64,000 bases of DNA from Pseudomonas sp. GM79 (GTDB lineage: Bacteria > Pseudomonadota > Gammaproteobacteria > Pseudomonadales > Pseudomonadaceae): positions 62,001 through 126,000 of the forward strand of contig NZ_AKJE01000111.1 in NCBI RefSeq assembly GCF_000282495.1, given 5' to 3'. Positions 54,093 to 63,367 of the stretch are shown here, piece after piece. Both the position numbers and the translations under genes were made by a program. Position 1 is the stretch's first letter. Each line of letters begins with the position of its first letter. The notes beneath the pieces are model-generated. The model had not been told where the DNA came from and did not search any database. It saw only the letters and a list, made by a program, of their open reading frames with translations.

Positions 54093-54266
54093 GGCATGTC
54101 TCGAAAAGAATAAAAGCGAAGATCAAACAAGAGGCGAATGGTAACAGGCGATAGCCGCCCGGCTCCAGTGAGTGGGGTATTTACCTCCACATCACTCGTA
54201 GGCCGAGGTGGGTTGAGGGCTGGGGGAAGCGCTTTAGCTGATGAATATGGCGTTCAGTCGTACGCC

Positions 54267-54348
54267 TTCGCGAGCAAGCCCGCTCCCACAGTAGACCGCG
54301 CCCGCCTGGACAACTCGGTCAACTGTGGGAGCGGGCTTGCTCGCGAAG
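54267..54348. repeat. REP doublet, copy 6
   Basis: Inverted CGCGAGCAAG-family arms about 33 bases apart in the 278-base gap between uvrB and gltX. Nothing else is visible in that gap. Confidence 0.92.
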
Positions 54349-54370
54349 AGGCCCTGTCAGACACCACAAA

Positions 54371-56386
54371 TCAAATCGCGATCAACCGCTCCCGCAACTT
54401 GCCGATTTCGTCGCGCAACTGCGCCGCGGCTTCGAATTCCAGGTCGCGGGCCAGCTGGTACATCTTTTCTTCCAACTGACGAATGCGTTTGCTGATCTCG
54501 CTCGGCGAGCGCAGTTCGGCCTCGTACTTGGCACTTTCCTCGGCGGCCTTGGCCATGCCTTTGCGCTTCTTGCTGCGCGAACCCGGCACGACCGCGCCTT
54601 CCATAATGTCGGCGACGTCCTTGAACACCCCCTTCGGCGTGATGCCATTGGCCAGGTTGAAAGCGATCTGCTTGTCGCGACGACGCTCGGTTTCGCCGAT
54701 CGCCCGCTCCATGGAGCCGGTGATGCGATCTGCGTACAAAATCGCCCGCCCATTGAGGTTGCGCGCCGCCCGGCCGATGGTCTGGATCAACGAGCGCTCG
54801 GAACGCAAGAAACCCTCCTTGTCCGCATCGAGAATCGCCACCAGCGAGACTTCCGGCATGTCCAGGCCTTCACGTAGAAGGTTGATCCCCACCAGCACAT
54901 CGAAGACGCCGAGACGCAAGTCACGGATAATTTCGACCCGCTCCACAGTGTCGATGTCCGAGTGCAGATAACGCACGCGCACGCCGTGGTCGGCCAGATA
55001 ATCGGTCAAATCTTCAGACATGCGCTTGGTCAGCGTGGTGACCAGCACCCGCTCTTCCAGGGCCACACGCTTGGTGATTTCCGAGAGCAAGTCGTCGACC
55101 TGGGTCAACGCCGGACGGATTTCGATTTGCGGGTCAACCAGACCGGTCGGGCGCACCAATTGCTCGACCACTCGGCCAGCATGTTCCGCCTCATAATTGC
55201 CCGGCGTGGCCGAGACAAAAATCGTTTGGGGACTGATGCTTTCGAACTCATCGAAACGCATCGGCCGGTTGTCCAGCGCGGACGGCAGACGGAAGCCGTA
55301 CTCCACCAGCGTCTCTTTCCGGGAACGGTCACCTTTATACATGGCGCCGACTTGCGGCACGCTGACGTGGGATTCGTCGATCACCAGCAAGGCATCCGCC
55401 GGCAGGTAGTCGAACAACGTGGGCGGCGCCTGGCCGGATTCACGGCCCGACAGGTAGCGCGAATAGTTTTCGATGCCGTTGCAGTAGCCCAGCTCGAGGA
55501 TCATCTCCAGGTCGAAACGGGTGCGCTGCTCCAGTCGCTGGGCTTCCACCAGTTTGTTATTGGAGCGCAGGTATTCCAGGCGCTCCTGCAATTCGACCTT
55601 GATCCCTTCGGTGGCCTCGAGCAGGGTTTCGCGCGGGGTCACGTAGTGGCTCTTCGGATAGAAGGTGAAACGCGGCAGTTTGCGGATGACTTCACCGGTC
55701 AGCGGATCGAAGGCGGACAGGCTCTCCACTTCGTCATCGAACAGCTCGATGCGGATCGCTTCGAAATCGGATTCCGCCGGGTGGATATCAATCACGTCGC
55801 CGCGCACCCGGAAGGTCGCCCGGGCGAAGTCCATGTCGTTGCGGGTGTATTGCAGGTCGGCCAGGCGACGTAGCAGCGCGCGCTGGTCGAGCTTGTCGCC
55901 GCGATCCACGTGCAACACCATCTTCAGATAGGTTTCCGGGCTGCCCAGACCGTAGATGCAGGACACCGTGGTGACGATGATCGCGTCCTTGCGCTCCAGC
56001 AGCGCCTTGGTCGCGGACAGGCGCATCTGCTCGATATGGTCGTTGATCGAGGCATCCTTCTCGATGAAGGTGTCGGACGACGGCACGTAGGCTTCGGGCT
56101 GGTAGTAGTCGTAATAAGACACGAAGTATTCAACGGCGTTGTTCGGGAAGAACGTCTTGAATTCGCCATACAACTGCGCGGCCAGGGTCTTGTTGGGCGC
56201 CAGCACCAGCGTCGGGCGCTGAATCTGGGCGATCACGTTGGCGATGCTGAAGGTCTTGCCCGAGCCGGTCACACCGAGCAACGTCTGGTGCGCCAGCCCG
56301 GCCTCAATGCCCTCGACCATCAGGCGGATGGCTTCCGGCTGATCGCCGGCGGGCTCGAAGCGGGTGACTAGCTGGAATTCAGACAT
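54371..56386 (-). CDS. uvrB: Excinuclease ABC subunit B
   Basis: UvrB verifies damage in nucleotide excision repair, loaded by UvrA and cut with UvrC. The 671 residues have Walker A GVTGSGKT near residue 40, the beta-hairpin region YYDYYQPEAYVPSSDTFIEK near 95, DESHVSV and the helicase motifs, and a C-terminal UVR motif (LEEKMYQLARDLEFEAAAQL). The ATG at 56386 has AGAGG ahead. No LexA box is visible upstream, which fits the narrower SOS regulon of pseudomonads. Confidence 0.98.
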   Translation of the reverse strand: MSEFQLVTRFEPAGDQPEAIRLMVEGIEAGLAHQTLLGVTGSGKTFSIANVIAQIQRPTLVLAPNKTLAAQLYGEFKTFFPNNAVEYFVSYYDYYQPEAYVPSSDTFIEKDASINDHIEQMRLSATKALLERKDAIIVTTVSCIYGLGSPETYLKMVLHVDRGDKLDQRALLRRLADLQYTRNDMDFARATFRVRGDVIDIHPAESDFEAIRIELFDDEVESLSAFDPLTGEVIRKLPRFTFYPKSHYVTPRETLLEATEGIKVELQERLEYLRSNNKLVEAQRLEQRTRFDLEMILELGYCNGIENYSRYLSGRESGQAPPTLFDYLPADALLVIDESHVSVPQVGAMYKGDRSRKETLVEYGFRLPSALDNRPMRFDEFESISPQTIFVSATPGNYEAEHAGRVVEQLVRPTGLVDPQIEIRPALTQVDDLLSEITKRVALEERVLVTTLTKRMSEDLTDYLADHGVRVRYLHSDIDTVERVEIIRDLRLGVFDVLVGINLLREGLDMPEVSLVAILDADKEGFLRSERSLIQTIGRAARNLNGRAILYADRITGSMERAIGETERRRDKQIAFNLANGITPKGVFKDVADIMEGAVVPGSRSKKRKGMAKAAEESAKYEAELRSPSEISKRIRQLEEKMYQLARDLEFEAAAQLRDEIGKLRERLIAI

Positions 56387-56723
56387 ACATACCTCTGGAT
56401 TCGCGCCTGCCCAGTCAAACCGGACAGCGACGAAAAAAACCACAAACGACCGATGTCGCCCAAGGAAAAAACTGGATTGTGCTCAATGTGGAGCCGATTG
56501 CCATCGCTTTCAAGGCAAACGTCCTACATCGGGCAAAACCTTTGACGACACCACTCGACCCATGATCGAAAAATAATTGGAAAAACTTACGGTAAAAGCC
56601 GAATCGCCTGTCGCCATCAATCGCTGATGGCCTCTATACTAGCTCCCCGTTTGTGCACCGCTCTAGTGCATTCGGCTGGAGCGCGACACGTCCCTCCACA
56701 CTCCATTCAGAGCCGCCGCAATA
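56387..56723. other. Divergent region between uvrB and the aminotransferase gene
   Basis: No gene is supported in these 337 bases. A perfect 7-bp inverted repeat with a 5-base spacer (GCCATCA/TGATGGC, 56613-56631) lies four bases before TATACT (56635-56640), a good -10 for the aminotransferase, so it may be an operator or a leader stem depending on the start site. Confidence 0.5.
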
Positions 56724-57920
56724 ATGAGCCTGTTCTCCGCTGTCGAAATGGCACCACGCGATCCAATCCTGGGCCTCAACGAAGCATTCAATGCCGATAC
56801 CCGTACCAACAAGGTCAACCTGGGGGTCGGTGTTTACTGCGACGAGGAGGGGCGAATTCCACTCCTGCGCGCCGTTGTCGAAGCCGAGACGATTCGCGCC
56901 GCTCAACACGTTTCCCGTGGCTACTTGCCGATCGACGGCATCGCCGCCTACGACCAGGCCGTGCAGAAACTGCTGTTCGGCAATGATTCGCCGCTGATCG
57001 CCGCTGGCCGGGTTATCACCACCCAAGCCGTCGGCGGTACTGGCGCGCTGAAAATCGGTGCTGATTTCCTCAAGCAACTGCTACCGAACGCCGTCGTGGC
57101 CATCAGCGACCCTAGCTGGGAAAACCACCGCGCCCTGTTCGAAACCGCTGGTTTCCCGGTGCAGAACTATCGCTACTACGATGCCGCCACCCACGACGTT
57201 AACCGTGCAGGCCTGCTCGAAGACCTGAACGCCCTGCCGTCCGGCTCCATCGTTGTGCTGCACGCTTGCTGCCACAACCCTACCGGCGTGGACCTGAGCC
57301 CGGCGGACTGGAAAAACGTACTGGAAGTGGTCAAGGCCAAAGGTCACGTGCCATTCCTCGACATGGCTTACCAGGGCTTTGGCGACGGTATCGATGAAGA
57401 CGCAGCGGCCGTGCGCCTGTTCGCCGAATCGGACCTGACCTTCTTCGTTTCCAGTTCGTTCTCCAAATCCTTCTCGCTGTACGGCGAGCGCGTTGGCGCC
57501 CTGTCGATCGTCAGCGAATCGAAAGAAGAAGGCGCGCGCGTACTGTCGCAAGTCAAACGCGTGATCCGCACCAACTACTCCAACCCGCCGACCCACGGTG
57601 CAAGCATCGTCGCCGCCGTGCTGAACAGCCCGGTACTGCGTGCCCAGTGGGAAGAGGAACTGGCAGAAATGCGCCTGCGGATTCGCGGCATGCGCATCCA
57701 GATGGTCGACTTGCTGGCGAAAAACGCTCCACAGCGCGATTTCAGCTTCGTCGGTCGCCAGCGCGGCATGTTCTCCTACTCCGGCCTGACGGTTGAGCAG
57801 GTAACCCGCCTGCGCAGCGAGTTCGGCATCTATGCCCTGGACACCGGCCGCATCTGCGTTGCCGCGCTGAACCAGAGCAACATCGACGCCGTGACCAAGG
57901 CCATCGTTCAGGTGATCTGA
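56724..57920 (+). CDS. tyrB: Aromatic/aspartate aminotransferase
   Basis: A 398-residue class I PLP aminotransferase of the TyrB/AspC group that interconverts amino acids and keto acids (phenylalanine, tyrosine, aspartate with 2-oxoglutarate). The PLP lysine is in SSSFSKSFSLYGER near residue 246, the cofactor Asn/Asp in CCHNPTGVD and DMAYQGFGDG, and the C-terminal substrate Arg near 374. It is monocistronic, divergent from uvrB. Whether it prefers aromatic substrates cannot be decided from sequence alone. Confidence 0.93.
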   Translation: MSLFSAVEMAPRDPILGLNEAFNADTRTNKVNLGVGVYCDEEGRIPLLRAVVEAETIRAAQHVSRGYLPIDGIAAYDQAVQKLLFGNDSPLIAAGRVITTQAVGGTGALKIGADFLKQLLPNAVVAISDPSWENHRALFETAGFPVQNYRYYDAATHDVNRAGLLEDLNALPSGSIVVLHACCHNPTGVDLSPADWKNVLEVVKAKGHVPFLDMAYQGFGDGIDEDAAAVRLFAESDLTFFVSSSFSKSFSLYGERVGALSIVSESKEEGARVLSQVKRVIRTNYSNPPTHGASIVAAVLNSPVLRAQWEEELAEMRLRIRGMRIQMVDLLAKNAPQRDFSFVGRQRGMFSYSGLTVEQVTRLRSEFGIYALDTGRICVAALNQSNIDAVTKAIVQVI

Positions 57921-57940
57921 GTCCTCGCGTGATACGAAAA

Positions 57941-57968
57941 CGGGAAGCCGCAGGGCTTCCCGTTTTTT
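57941..57968 (+). terminator. Terminator of the aminotransferase gene
   Basis: Stem CGGGAAGCC/GGCTTCCCG with a 4-base loop, followed by six T residues. Confidence 0.95.
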
Positions 57969-58030
57969 ATTTGTCTTTGATAATTCCCAGTTCGGCGACC
58001 GGTCGCTCTAGACTGCACGCAGATCAAACA

Positions 58031-58119
58031 TGTGGGAGCGGGCTTGCTCGCGAAAGCGGTCTATCTGTCACATTGATGCTGGATGTGCCGCCGCCTTCGC
58101 GAGCAAGCCCGCTCCCACA
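58031..58119. repeat. REP doublet, copy 7 (opposite arm order)
   Basis: Inverted arms of the same family about 37 bases apart, in the reversed order like copy 5; it lies just before the small membrane-protein gene. Confidence 0.92.
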
Positions 58120-58155
58120 GGTTATGAGTACACCCGAGAATTCTTGAGAACCCAC

Positions 58156-58356
58156 ATGAAAAACGATGACCTACGCGCCGACCGCGACGAGCTGGACCAC
58201 TTCGCGCCCCGCCCTTCGGCCAAACGCGGTAATAACCTGGTCCTGCAAGTGGCTGCGGGCGTATTCCTTGGCGGCCTGGCCTTGTGGCTGGTGCAACTGG
58301 CCGCCACGATGCTGTACGCCAAGCTGATGCTCGGCACCATTACCTTCGGCGGTTAA
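58156..58356 (+). CDS. Small single-span membrane protein, unknown
   Basis: A 66-residue protein with a charged, Asp-rich N-terminus (MKNDDLRADRDELDHF) and one membrane segment near residues 32-54 (LQVAAGVFLGGLALWLVQLA). The in-frame extension upstream runs through the REP doublet and is not credible. A weak GAGAA is the only ribosome site. Its stop overlaps the stop of the gene on the other strand (58353-58356). No family recognised. Confidence 0.65.
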   Translation: MKNDDLRADRDELDHFAPRPSAKRGNNLVLQVAAGVFLGGLALWLVQLAATMLYAKLMLGTITFGG

Positions 58357-58583
58357 GCCAATTCGGTTGCACGCTGGCTGGCCGCGTCGTCATAGGCCAC
58401 ATAAAGCGACTCGGCCACCTGGCTTTTGATCGCCTTGGTGCTTTCCAGGCCCAAAACAAAACCTTCGGCCTTGCCGCCCGCGCGGTTCAATTCGTCAGCG
58501 GTGCTGGCCTGAGTGATTGCGTCGAACAGTTTCTCGGCGTGCGGACCAACACCTTTGGGCAGGCTGATCTGAGCGATGCTCAT
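58353..58583 (-). CDS. Small soluble protein of unknown function
   Basis: A 76-residue, mostly helical protein starting MSIAQISLPKGVGPHAEKLF. The ATG at 58583 has GGGGTG ahead; an upstream extension is not supported. No signal peptide or motif is recognised. It converges on the 66-residue gene with a shared TTAA stop, an unusual arrangement for two stand-alone small genes. Confidence 0.7.
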   Translation of the reverse strand: MSIAQISLPKGVGPHAEKLFDAITQASTADELNRAGGKAEGFVLGLESTKAIKSQVAESLYVAYDDAASQRATELA

Positions 58584-58808
58584 GCGAACACCCCGCTGTT
58601 TTGAAGTGTGAGGGTTGGGTGATTCATGGCGCATACCTTTTCGGCTGAGGGCCGGCAGCGCGTGTCACCACTTCCGGGCGCCCATGGTAGACCTCTACCG
58701 CGATTCTGGTAACCGCCAATGGCCGATAACCCCCTCCGATCCGATGAAAACATCAAACTGCCGACAGAGGCTTGACTTCTCTTTTTGAATCAGTAACATA
58801 GACGCCAT

Positions 58809-58884
<76 letters not shown>

Positions 58885-58928
58885 TACAAGGTTCCAGAGA
58901 AAGTTTCCAAAATCTCTGAACCCCCGAA

Positions 58929-58950
58929 AAACCCGCCTTTTGGCGGGTTT
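58929..58950. terminator. Terminator of tRNA-Asn and of the RND operon
   Basis: Stem AAACCCGCC/GGCGGGTTT with TTTT loop, flanked by an A-run on the left and a T-run on the right, so it can stop both convergent transcripts. Confidence 0.92.
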
Positions 58951-58983
58951 TTTTCGTTTTGGCGTTTTGTCAGCACTCAGGTA

Positions 58984-61900
58984 TCAAGCAACATGAGTGT
59001 TCGCTGCAAGCTCATACGCGGGCTCGGGCTTGATCTTGAACCAGAGGGCGTACATCGCTGGCAGGAACACCAGGGTCAGCACGGTGCCGGCAAACGTACC
59101 GCCAATCAGGGTGTAGGCCAGCGTTCCCCAGAACACCGAATGGGTCAGCGGAATGAACGCCAGCATTGCCGCCAACGCCGTGAGAATCACGGGCCTCGCG
59201 CGCTGCACAGTGGCTTCGACCACGGCGTTGTAAGGCGACAGGCCGGCTTGCTCATTGGAGTGAATCTGCCCGATGAGGATCAGCGTGTTGCGCATCAGAA
59301 TCCCTGACAAGGCAATCAGTCCCACCAAGGCGTTGATCCCGAAGGGTTGCTGGAACAGCAGCAGAATTGGCACCACACCAATCAGGCCCAAAGGCGCAGT
59401 AGCGAACACCATCATCATTGCCGACATCGAGCGCACCTGAATGATGATGGTCAGCAACATCAGCGCGATCATGATCGGGAACAACGGTAGCAATGCCTTG
59501 TTCGCTTTACCCGACTCCTCGATCGAGCCGGCAAACTCGATCCGGTAGCCCGCCGGCAGTTTTTCGATGATGGGCTGCAACTGCGTTATCAAGGCGTTGG
59601 AGACATCGGGAGGCTGAAGACCTTCAGCCACGTCACCACGCACAGTTATCGTCGGCGTACGATCACGACGTCGCAGAATGGGTTCCTCCATGCGCACATC
59701 CACCGCCCCTACCTGGGACAGCGACACGCGCTGCCCTTGGGCACCGGTCAGCGTGAAGGCGGCAATTTTCGACGGATCCAGACGCGTCTCTCCCGCCGAG
59801 CGAGCAACTACCTGAACCGAACGAATATCCTCACGCACCTCGGTGACAGGCACCCCCGTGAGCAGGAATTGCAGCTGTTGCGCGACATCGGTCGAGGTCA
59901 AGCCGAATGCTTGCAGGCGATCCTGATCCAGCGTGAGATGAAGTGCCGGTGCGCGCTCGCCCAAATCGGTGTTGACGGTCCTCATCATGGGGCTGGCGGT
60001 CATGACCTCACGCACCTGCGCGGCGATATCCCGCAACACTGCGGGGTCGGCGCCCATCACCCGAAAGGCCACCGGATACGGTGAATAAGGACCAAATACC
60101 AACTGCGTCACCCGCACCCGGGCTTCAGGCGCCAAGCCATCGGCTACGGCTTGCCTGAGGCGGAGCTTGAGCGCCTCGCGCTCTTGCTGACTCGTGGTCA
60201 GGACGACGATTTTTGCGAAGGATGGATCGGGTAGCTCAGGGGCCATCGCCAAATAGAAGCGCGGTGCGCCCTGGCCAATGTAAGCGGTGACGATCCTGGC
60301 TTCCGACTGCAGAGCCAACCACGCCTCGACCTTGGCCGCGGCCACATCAGTCTGCTCTATAGAGGTGCCGTAAGGCATCTGCACCTCAACCAGCACCTCA
60401 GGTCGGTCGGACGTTGGAAAGAACTGCTTCTTGACCACGCCCATGCCCAGAATCGCAACAACAAACAAGCCAACGACGGATGCAGCCACCAGGCCTTTGC
60501 GGCGGATCACACTGCCCAGCAGGCGCCTGAAACGCTGGTAGTTCGGTGTACCGTAAATCGCCGTATGCCCGCCTTCAGGCACCTTGATCTGCGGCAGCAG
60601 TTTGACGCCCAGGTAAGGGGTAAACACCACGGCCACCACCCAGGAAGTGATCAGCGCAATGCCAACGATCCAGAACATGTTCGCGGTGTATTCACCTGCG
60701 GTCGACTTGGCAAAACCGTTGGGCATAAAGCCGATCGCCGTCACCAATGTCCCCGACAACATCGGCGCGGCCGTGTGGCTCCAGGCATAAGCGGAGGCCT
60801 TGATTCGGTCGTAGCCCTCCTCCATCTTCACCACCATCATTTCAATGGCAATGATTGCATCGTCCACCAGCAGCCCCAATGCCAGAATCAACGAACCCAG
60901 GGTAATTCGATCGAAGTCTTTGCCCGTGGCCGCCATGACAATGAACACGGCCGCCAGGGTCAGCGGCACCGCCGCGGCAACCACAACGCCGACACGCCAG
61001 CCCATGCTGAGGAAACACACCAGCAGCACCACGCCCAGGGCAGCAAAAAACTTCACCATGAACTCGTTGACGGATGCGCCAATATTCACCGCCTGATCCG
61101 TGACCTTGGTCAGGCTCATGCCCAAAGGCATCTGCTCGTTGATCGCTGTTGCCTCGGCCTCCAGCGACTTCCCCAGATCCAGACCGTTCCAGCCATCGCG
61201 CATAACCACGCCGAGCAACAATGCGGGCTCGCCATTGTTGCGTACCAGGAACGTCGCAGGGTCCTCATAACCGCGCTTGACCTCAGCCACATCGGACAAC
61301 TTGAGGGTTCTGCCCTGCACCGTCAGTGGGGTATTACGAATCTTCTGCAGGTCATCAAACGCGCCATCCAGGCGGATGAAAACCTGTGGGCCCTTAGCTT
61401 CAACCGAGCCGGCCGGCGTTATCATGTTCTGCGTGTTCAACGCACTGAAGATGTCTCGTGCGGAAATGCCCAATGTCGCCAGACGCTCGTAGGACAGCTC
61501 GACAAAAATGCGCTCGGCCTGTTCACCGATGATGTTGACCTTCTTCACACCCGCCACATGCAGCAGACGCTGGCGCAAGCTCTCGGCTTCGCGCACCAAC
61601 AGACGTTGCGGCTCGCCCTTGGCCTTGAGCGCATAGAGCGCGAAGGTGACATCGGAATACTCATCATTGACCATCGGGCCGATCACCCCTGACGGCAACC
61701 CCTTCTGCTCATCCAGGATTTTCTTGCGCGCCTGGTAAAACTCCTCCTGGACGGCTGAGGGCGGCGTGCTATCAAGCAGATAAACCGTGGTGAATGCCAA
61801 GCCGGGCCGGGTAAAGGTCTCGGTCCGGTCGTACCAACGCAGTTCCTGCATGCGTTTTTCCAGCTTTTCTACCACCTGGTCTTGCATCTCCTGGGCCGTC

Positions 61901-62070
61901 GCCCCAGGCCAGGCGGTGACCACCGTCATTTGTTTAATGGTGAATGCGGGGTCTTCCGCACGCCCCAGTTTGAAGAAGGCGTACAACCCACCCACAGAAA
62001 TCAGCAGGATCAAAAACAGGGTGATTGAGCGCTCGCGTACGGCCAGCGCCGAAAGATTGAAGCCGCTCAT
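58984..62070 (-). CDS. RND efflux transporter, inner-membrane subunit
   Basis: A 1028-residue proton-driven pump of the AcrB type. The first membrane segment is residues 13-33, and a second cluster begins near 340 (FFAALGVVLLVCFLSM) with the proton-relay GSLILALGLLVDDAIIAIEMM. A second porter domain and membrane cluster follow (to LVFLPAMYALWF). It overlaps the adaptor gene by four bases. No outer-membrane factor gene follows, so it would borrow one such as an OprM-type channel. Substrate unknown. Confidence 0.95.
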   Translation of the reverse strand: MSGFNLSALAVRERSITLFLILLISVGGLYAFFKLGRAEDPAFTIKQMTVVTAWPGATAQEMQDQVVEKLEKRMQELRWYDRTETFTRPGLAFTTVYLLDSTPPSAVQEEFYQARKKILDEQKGLPSGVIGPMVNDEYSDVTFALYALKAKGEPQRLLVREAESLRQRLLHVAGVKKVNIIGEQAERIFVELSYERLATLGISARDIFSALNTQNMITPAGSVEAKGPQVFIRLDGAFDDLQKIRNTPLTVQGRTLKLSDVAEVKRGYEDPATFLVRNNGEPALLLGVVMRDGWNGLDLGKSLEAEATAINEQMPLGMSLTKVTDQAVNIGASVNEFMVKFFAALGVVLLVCFLSMGWRVGVVVAAAVPLTLAAVFIVMAATGKDFDRITLGSLILALGLLVDDAIIAIEMMVVKMEEGYDRIKASAYAWSHTAAPMLSGTLVTAIGFMPNGFAKSTAGEYTANMFWIVGIALITSWVVAVVFTPYLGVKLLPQIKVPEGGHTAIYGTPNYQRFRRLLGSVIRRKGLVAASVVGLFVVAILGMGVVKKQFFPTSDRPEVLVEVQMPYGTSIEQTDVAAAKVEAWLALQSEARIVTAYIGQGAPRFYLAMAPELPDPSFAKIVVLTTSQQEREALKLRLRQAVADGLAPEARVRVTQLVFGPYSPYPVAFRVMGADPAVLRDIAAQVREVMTASPMMRTVNTDLGERAPALHLTLDQDRLQAFGLTSTDVAQQLQFLLTGVPVTEVREDIRSVQVVARSAGETRLDPSKIAAFTLTGAQGQRVSLSQVGAVDVRMEEPILRRRDRTPTITVRGDVAEGLQPPDVSNALITQLQPIIEKLPAGYRIEFAGSIEESGKANKALLPLFPIMIALMLLTIIIQVRSMSAMMMVFATAPLGLIGVVPILLLFQQPFGINALVGLIALSGILMRNTLILIGQIHSNEQAGLSPYNAVVEATVQRARPVILTALAAMLAFIPLTHSVFWGTLAYTLIGGTFAGTVLTLVFLPAMYALWFKIKPEPAYELAANTHVA

Positions 62071-63188
62071 CGACTTACCTCAACCACTGAATTTTGCGGA
62101 GCATCGGCGAGTTCAGTCCTGACCTTCTCTCCCTCGCTCAGCAAGTGAGCACCCAATACGACAACACGATCACCCACCTGCAGATCCCCCGTCACGCGCA
62201 CGCTGGCCTCGTTATTCAGGCTGCGAACCTTGACCGGGCGCCATACCACATGCTCCGGCTCTCCCCCAACCACCCAGACACCCGGGCCTTTACCCCCGTC
62301 GTAGAGGGCCCCCATGGGCACCTGGAATTCCTTGGCATCAGCAACATCCGTGTCGGCGATAACCACTGAGATCGTCGAACCCAGGGTGGCGTTGGAGAGC
62401 GCCCCTTCCAGCACATAACGCGCTTCAAACGTTCGGGTCTGTCGGTCTGCAGAGTCGGACAGCTGACGTAAACGGGCGCTGCCTGCACGCTGGTTCTGCC
62501 CGTAGAGCTCAACCGTCGCCGCCGAGCCCAGCGCAGGACGTAGCGTCTCGGGTAACTGGATCACGGCCTCGCGCTGCCCTGAATGGGCAACGCGTACCAC
62601 CATCTGTCCTGCGCCAACCACCTGACCCGGCTCCGCCAAGGTATCCACTACAACCCCATCAGCATCCGCCAGCAACGTCGAATAACCGGTCGCGTTTTTC
62701 GCCACATCAGCCTGAGCCCGGGCAGCGTTTAGCTGAGCCTTCGCCGAGTCGGCAGCCGCTTTGATCCCTGCGTAAGCTGAGGCAGATACCGCACCGACGG
62801 ACACCAAATCACGGTAGCGAAGTTCATCATCGGAGGCCTGCCGGGCTCGGGCCATAGCGGCCAGCACCGCTTCCTGCTGCGCCCTGGCGGTCAGCGTCAG
62901 GTCGTTGGCATCGATGCGCATAAGTGGCTGCCCACGTTTGACACTCTGCCCAGCGTCCACCAAGCGCTCCAAGACTTTCCCAGGCACCCGAAAACCGAGA
63001 TCGCTCTGAACTCGAGCCGCGACGATACCGGTGAATACCCGTGCCGCAGGCACGGAGGGTTGAACCACGCCGATGCGCACCAAGGGCACTTGAAGGCGAG
63101 GATCGGCAGGCGTGGCCTCGTTGCAGGCCGCCAGGGCAAACGGCAACAAGGCAATGAAAATGAGTGACATGCGATGGCGCTGGATCAT
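62067..63188 (-). CDS. RND efflux periplasmic adaptor lipoprotein
   Basis: A 373-residue membrane-fusion protein. The lipobox LALAAC puts a lipid on Cys21. The barrel-sandwich halves (GKVLERLVDAGQSVKRGQPL and ADGVVVDTLAEPGQVVGAGQ) flank a helical hairpin of about residues 95-160. AGAGG lies before the ATG. It is the first gene of the adaptor-pump pair, downstream of a TetR gene, with an inverted repeat overlapping its promoter. Confidence 0.93.
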   Translation of the reverse strand: MIQRHRMSLIFIALLPFALAACNEATPADPRLQVPLVRIGVVQPSVPAARVFTGIVAARVQSDLGFRVPGKVLERLVDAGQSVKRGQPLMRIDANDLTLTARAQQEAVLAAMARARQASDDELRYRDLVSVGAVSASAYAGIKAAADSAKAQLNAARAQADVAKNATGYSTLLADADGVVVDTLAEPGQVVGAGQMVVRVAHSGQREAVIQLPETLRPALGSAATVELYGQNQRAGSARLRQLSDSADRQTRTFEARYVLEGALSNATLGSTISVVIADTDVADAKEFQVPMGALYDGGKGPGVWVVGGEPEHVVWRPVKVRSLNNEASVRVTGDLQVGDRVVVLGAHLLSEGEKVRTELADAPQNSVVEVSR

Positions 63189-63206
63189 AAAGACCTCTCG
63201 GTAGCG

Positions 63207-63250
63207 GATGCACCATACTTATTCAAGTGACCAATTCTGTCAATAGTCAC
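63207..63250 (-). promoter_or_regulatory. Promoter and putative operator of the RND operon
   Basis: On the minus strand TTGACA (63238-63243) is followed after 16-17 bases by a weak TAAGTA/AAGTAT -10. An inverted repeat GTGAC/GTCAC (63227-63231 and 63246-63250, 14-base spacer) brackets the -35, the expected place for a TetR-type repressor to bind. Confidence 0.62.
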
Positions 63251-63328
63251 CACCGAGACGAATGAACATTCCCCAACTTGATCAGAGCAAGGCAGAGAGG
63301 CTTGATATCTGGTTTTTTCAGGCGCACA

Positions 63329-63361
63329 CGCTGATACGGATGCGCAGCGCATCCGTCAGCG
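63329..63361 (-). terminator. Hairpin after the TetR gene
   Basis: A strong stem (ACGGATGCG/CGCATCCGT plus CGCTG/CAGCG with a 2-base bulge) starts seven bases past the TetR stop. No U-run follows on the minus strand, so termination is only possible, not shown. Confidence 0.45.
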
Positions 63362-63367
63362 GACGGT

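Noticed and set aside
56387..56460. Possible LexA control of uvrB
   Set aside because: No CTGT-N8-ACAG site is present upstream of the start.
58030..58155. N-terminal extension of the 66-residue gene through the REP doublet
   Set aside because: The reading frame crosses both repeat arms, and the same peptide (WERACSR) appears wherever such a repeat is open; the ATG at 58156 is more sensible.
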